A DNA stretch of 27,462 bases from NCBI GenBank assembly GCA_019057775.1, contig JAHLWT010000203.1, positions 1 to 27,462 of the forward strand, in the 5' to 3' direction. Below, piece by piece: positions 24,988 to 27,462 of the stretch. This DNA is from Promethearchaeota archaeon. Its GTDB lineage: Archaea > Asgardarchaeota > Lokiarchaeia > Sigynarchaeales > SOKP01. The notes beneath the pieces are model-generated. The model ran no database searches. It was not told the DNA's origin and was given only the letters and a program-made list of their open reading frames with translations. A program made the translations under genes and the position numbers. Positions within the stretch are counted from its first letter, which is position 1. Every line of letters starts with the position of its first letter.

Positions 24988-26526
24988 ATGAAATTATTAG
25001 TAAAGAAAATAGATTTTGAAACGGGAAATACTAAATCTATAGTTTTAAATATTAAAAATGCTCAAGAATTAGGACAAAAAGCAGGAGAACGTGTTATTCT
25101 AAAAAATCCCGAAACAAAATTTATTGAGAATAAGTTTTGGGGTGCGATAATTCAGATTGATTATCTTGGTACTATTGTTAAACCTGGCGAGATTGGAATA
25201 TTTCTTAATATTTTACGTGAAAAGAGAGATCTTAAAGATGGGATGATTATCTCAGTGAAACCTGCCGATCCTCCAGATTCATTTAAATTCATTCAGAAAA
25301 AAATTAAGGGAAACAAATTATCAAGTGAAGAAATAAATAGCATCATATCTGATGCCGTTTCTGGTTCCTTATCACGAATAGATTTAGCAGCATTTATAAC
25401 AGGAGTATCTATTAATGGTATGGACAATGTAGAGATGACAGCATTGACTTTAGCAGAGGCTCGAAGTGGAGAAATATTTTATTTCGGAATGGAAGTGTAT
25501 GATAAGCATTCTACAGGCGGAGTTCCAGGCAATAAAGTATCTCTTATTATTGTACCTATTATTGCAGCGGCTGGTTTAACGATCCCGAAATCATCGACAA
25601 GAGCAATAACTTCACCTTCAGGAACAGCCGATTCCATGGAAGTTTTAGCTCCTGTTTCATTCACACCCGAAAAATTAAAAGAAATTGTTTCAACTCATAA
25701 TGCATGTATAATTTGGGGTGGAGCTCTTGAAACGGCTCCAGCAGATAATATCTTGATTGAAATTGAACGCCCTCTACATATGGATCCAGTTGGACTTATG
25801 ATTCCTTCAATTTTAACTAAAAAACTTTCATTAGGAGTTAAAAAACTTGTTTTAGATATACCAGTTGGACAAGGGACTAAATTTCCTACTCCTGATAAGG
25901 GAAAACAATTTGCCTACTTGTTTAAAGAAATTGCAGCTAATGTAGGAATCGAGGCAGAATGCGCATTAACATTAGCTCATCAACCAATTGGGCATGCTGT
26001 TGGACCAGCATTGGAAGCTAGAGAGGCGTTAATATTATTAAAAGATTATTCAGCAGGTCCTAATTCAGTAGTCGAAAAATCTACAGATTTAGCAGGGATT
26101 CTTTTAGAAATGGGAGGAAAAGCACAGAAAGGTGAAGGCCAAAAATTAGCAAAACAAATTTTGAAATCTGGAAATGCTTATGATAAAATGAAACAAATAA
26201 TAGAAGCTCAAGGAGGAGATCCCAATATAACTCCAGAAGACATCAAAATAGGACCCTTTATGAAGGAATATTTTGCTAAAAAAGATGGATATATTGTTGA
26301 AGTGAATAATTCATTAATCAACCAGATAGCGAAAGCATCAGGTTGTCCTTCATCAAAGAGTTCTGGCGTAGAGATTATAAAGAAACAAGGAGCAAAAATA
26401 AAAGAGGGAGAAATAGTTTTTAGAGTATATTCCCATAGTGAATCAAAGTTAAGAAGAGCAGAAAAGATATATAATGCTACAGGTGGACCTATTAGATTAG
26501 GTGGAATGATGATCGAAAGAATTTAA
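24988..26526 (+). CDS. deoA: AMP phosphorylase (thymidine phosphorylase family)
   Basis: This is an archaeal-type AMP phosphorylase of 512 residues. It converts AMP and phosphate to adenine and ribose 1,5-bisphosphate, feeding the archaeal AMP/type III RuBisCO route. The N-terminal extension of about 90 residues typical of archaeal forms precedes the catalytic domain. The phosphate-binding KHSTGGVPG is at 173-181 and SSTRAITSPSGTADSME at 202-218. A later ALTLAHQPIGHAVGPALEAREAL segment and the C-terminal GGPIRLGGMM are family-typical. A purine-rich AAAGGAAA is about eleven bases upstream of the ATG. No RuBisCO or R15P isomerase gene is in the window, so the full pathway is inferred. Thymidine phosphorylase is an alternative name, but length favours the AMP form. 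Confidence 0.9.
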   Translation: MKLLVKKIDFETGNTKSIVLNIKNAQELGQKAGERVILKNPETKFIENKFWGAIIQIDYLGTIVKPGEIGIFLNILREKRDLKDGMIISVKPADPPDSFKFIQKKIKGNKLSSEEINSIISDAVSGSLSRIDLAAFITGVSINGMDNVEMTALTLAEARSGEIFYFGMEVYDKHSTGGVPGNKVSLIIVPIIAAAGLTIPKSSTRAITSPSGTADSMEVLAPVSFTPEKLKEIVSTHNACIIWGGALETAPADNILIEIERPLHMDPVGLMIPSILTKKLSLGVKKLVLDIPVGQGTKFPTPDKGKQFAYLFKEIAANVGIEAECALTLAHQPIGHAVGPALEAREALILLKDYSAGPNSVVEKSTDLAGILLEMGGKAQKGEGQKLAKQILKSGNAYDKMKQIIEAQGGDPNITPEDIKIGPFMKEYFAKKDGYIVEVNNSLINQIAKASGCPSSKSSGVEIIKKQGAKIKEGEIVFRVYSHSESKLRRAEKIYNATGGPIRLGGMMIERI

Positions 26527-26538
26527 ATCAACAGAAAG

Positions 26539-27462
26539 ATGCCCTCAACTCCTAAAGCAATATATAAAGATTACAAAAGAAAAGAGCTAGATAAGGATTC
26601 AGCAATCGATTTATTACTCATTTTAATCGAAAATGTAGAAAATATTGAAACTCGAATAGAGAGCATTAAGATTCTTAGTAAATTCCATACGAGTGATGAG
26701 AAGACTTACAAATTTTTGGAACATTTATTAGTGTCTGATTTAAATGAAGATATAAGAGTTTTAACCTGTGAAATCCTAAAAAAAAATTATAAAGATAAAA
26801 TTTTAACTCCGCTTTCTTGGTTACTTGAACACGAGATATCATTAAAGTGTTTAATTATTGGGCTTTTAACTTTAGCAGAAATTGATAATAAGGAGTCTAA
26901 ATCATTATTAATAAAAAAATTAAATTTTCTTCTAAAAAAGAGCCATAAATTCAATCTTAAAAACATAATTACATCAAAAATAAGAACAGATCTTCCAAGT
27001 AAAGAGCTTGCAGAAATTCTTATTAATTATTATCTTCTTTCAACCCTAACCTCTGAATTTGGGGTTATAAATTATAAATTAGATGATGCTGCATTGATTA
27101 CGGAGTTAGATTTATCAAATGTTGAAAGTTTTGATCCAAAAATACAAAAACTAGACAATTTTGTTGGGCTAATTTTATCTGTAAAAAACATTAGAAAATT
27201 GGATTTAAGATTTAATCATCTAAGTAAAATACCAAAATTAATTAGTGAATCAATAGAACATATAGATTTTAGTTACAACAAAATAATAAAACTTCCAGAG
27301 TTTAATGAACTCCCTTTAATCAAAAACTTGACTTTAAAATCAAATAGATTAAGAGTAATTCCGGCATCAATTGGCTCACTTCACTCACTGGAAAACCTTA
27401 ATTTAAGAAATGATATGTTATCTGAGTTGGCTTCTTGTTTTGGCTCTGTAAGATCACTTAAT
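26539..27462 (+). CDS. HEAT-like plus leucine-rich-repeat protein, 3' end truncated by window
   Basis: This partial gene has 308 codons visible and no stop before the right edge. It starts at ATG 26539, 12 bases after the AMP phosphorylase stop, so it may be co-transcribed. The first about 180 residues are helical with HEAT/ARM-like spacing (for example SIKILSKFHTSDEKTYKFLEH, then LNEDIRVLTCEILKK). From about residue 190 it switches to leucine-rich repeats: RKLDLRFNHLSKIPKLI, HIDFSYNKIIKLPEF, and LTLKSNRLRVIPASIG. No enzyme motif is visible yet; a further domain could follow beyond the window. HEAT-LRR scaffolds are common in Asgard genomes. Function unknown. Confidence 0.8.
   Translation, partial: MPSTPKAIYKDYKRKELDKDSAIDLLLILIENVENIETRIESIKILSKFHTSDEKTYKFLEHLLVSDLNEDIRVLTCEILKKNYKDKILTPLSWLLEHEISLKCLIIGLLTLAEIDNKESKSLLIKKLNFLLKKSHKFNLKNIITSKIRTDLPSKELAEILINYYLLSTLTSEFGVINYKLDDAALITELDLSNVESFDPKIQKLDNFVGLILSVKNIRKLDLRFNHLSKIPKLISESIEHIDFSYNKIIKLPEFNELPLIKNLTLKSNRLRVIPASIGSLHSLENLNLRNDMLSELASCFGSVRSLN

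Overview
The window looks like a piece of an Asgard archaeon, most likely a lokiarchaeon-type (Promethearchaeota) genome. This is inferred from the gene set, not from a marker gene. The DNA is AT-rich. Gene starts often carry GGTGA/GGAGG-type ribosome binding sites, and A/T-rich TATA-like boxes precede several genes. The gene content is archaeal: KorABCD-type oxidoreductase, HdrA/MvhD, and AMP phosphorylase of the archaeal nucleoside salvage route. The window also has LRR-TIR, HEAT-LRR and TPR/beta-sandwich proteins of the kind abundant in Asgard genomes. The most diagnostic feature is a pair of selenoproteins followed by a hairpin that resembles a eukaryotic SECIS element, as described for Lokiarchaeota.

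Layout. (1) 1-881, minus strand: the 5' part of a group II intron, with a GTGCG 5' end at 881, domain I structure, and the N-terminus of its reverse transcriptase running off the left edge. (2) 986-3521, plus strand: an ABC exporter (ATPase with an apparent ATT start, then a multi-spanning permease). (3) 3565-6741, minus: a large soluble PAS/GAF histidine kinase. (4) 6906-11704, minus: an operon for a 2-oxoacid:ferredoxin oxidoreductase (KorD-A-B-C) ending in an unusual FrhB-PyrK fusion flavoprotein, probably its electron outlet. (5) 11865-14873, minus: a three-gene corrinoid methyl-transfer unit (corrinoid protein, homocysteine methyltransferase, non-pyrrolysine MttB-like methyltransferase). 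(6) 15040-17398, plus: HisRS and a DUF89 damage-control phosphatase, followed by a gap containing a fragment of a second HisRS tail. (7) 17763-20370, plus: an LRR-TIR protein and orotidine-5'-phosphate decarboxylase, then a small membrane protein on the minus strand. (8) 20999-23472, plus: hdrA with three in-frame TGA codons and mvhD with two. All five TGA codons sit where relatives have cysteine, and a SECIS-like hairpin follows at 23462-23533. (9) 23637 to the right edge, plus: a SNAP/TPR-like plus beta-sandwich protein, AMP phosphorylase, and a partial HEAT-LRR protein.

How the parts fit: Kor makes reduced ferredoxin, the FrhB-PyrK fusion could pass electrons to a flavin/NAD(P)/F420-type carrier, and HdrA-MvhD belongs to flavin-based electron bifurcation between ferredoxin and thiol/disulfide or hydrogenase partners. 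The methyltransferase unit would feed methyl groups from a quaternary amine into methionine or C1 pools. These links are inferences from gene order and family knowledge. TGA ends ordinary genes here (HisRS and KorC), so the internal TGA codons in hdrA and mvhD are not explained by a changed genetic code.
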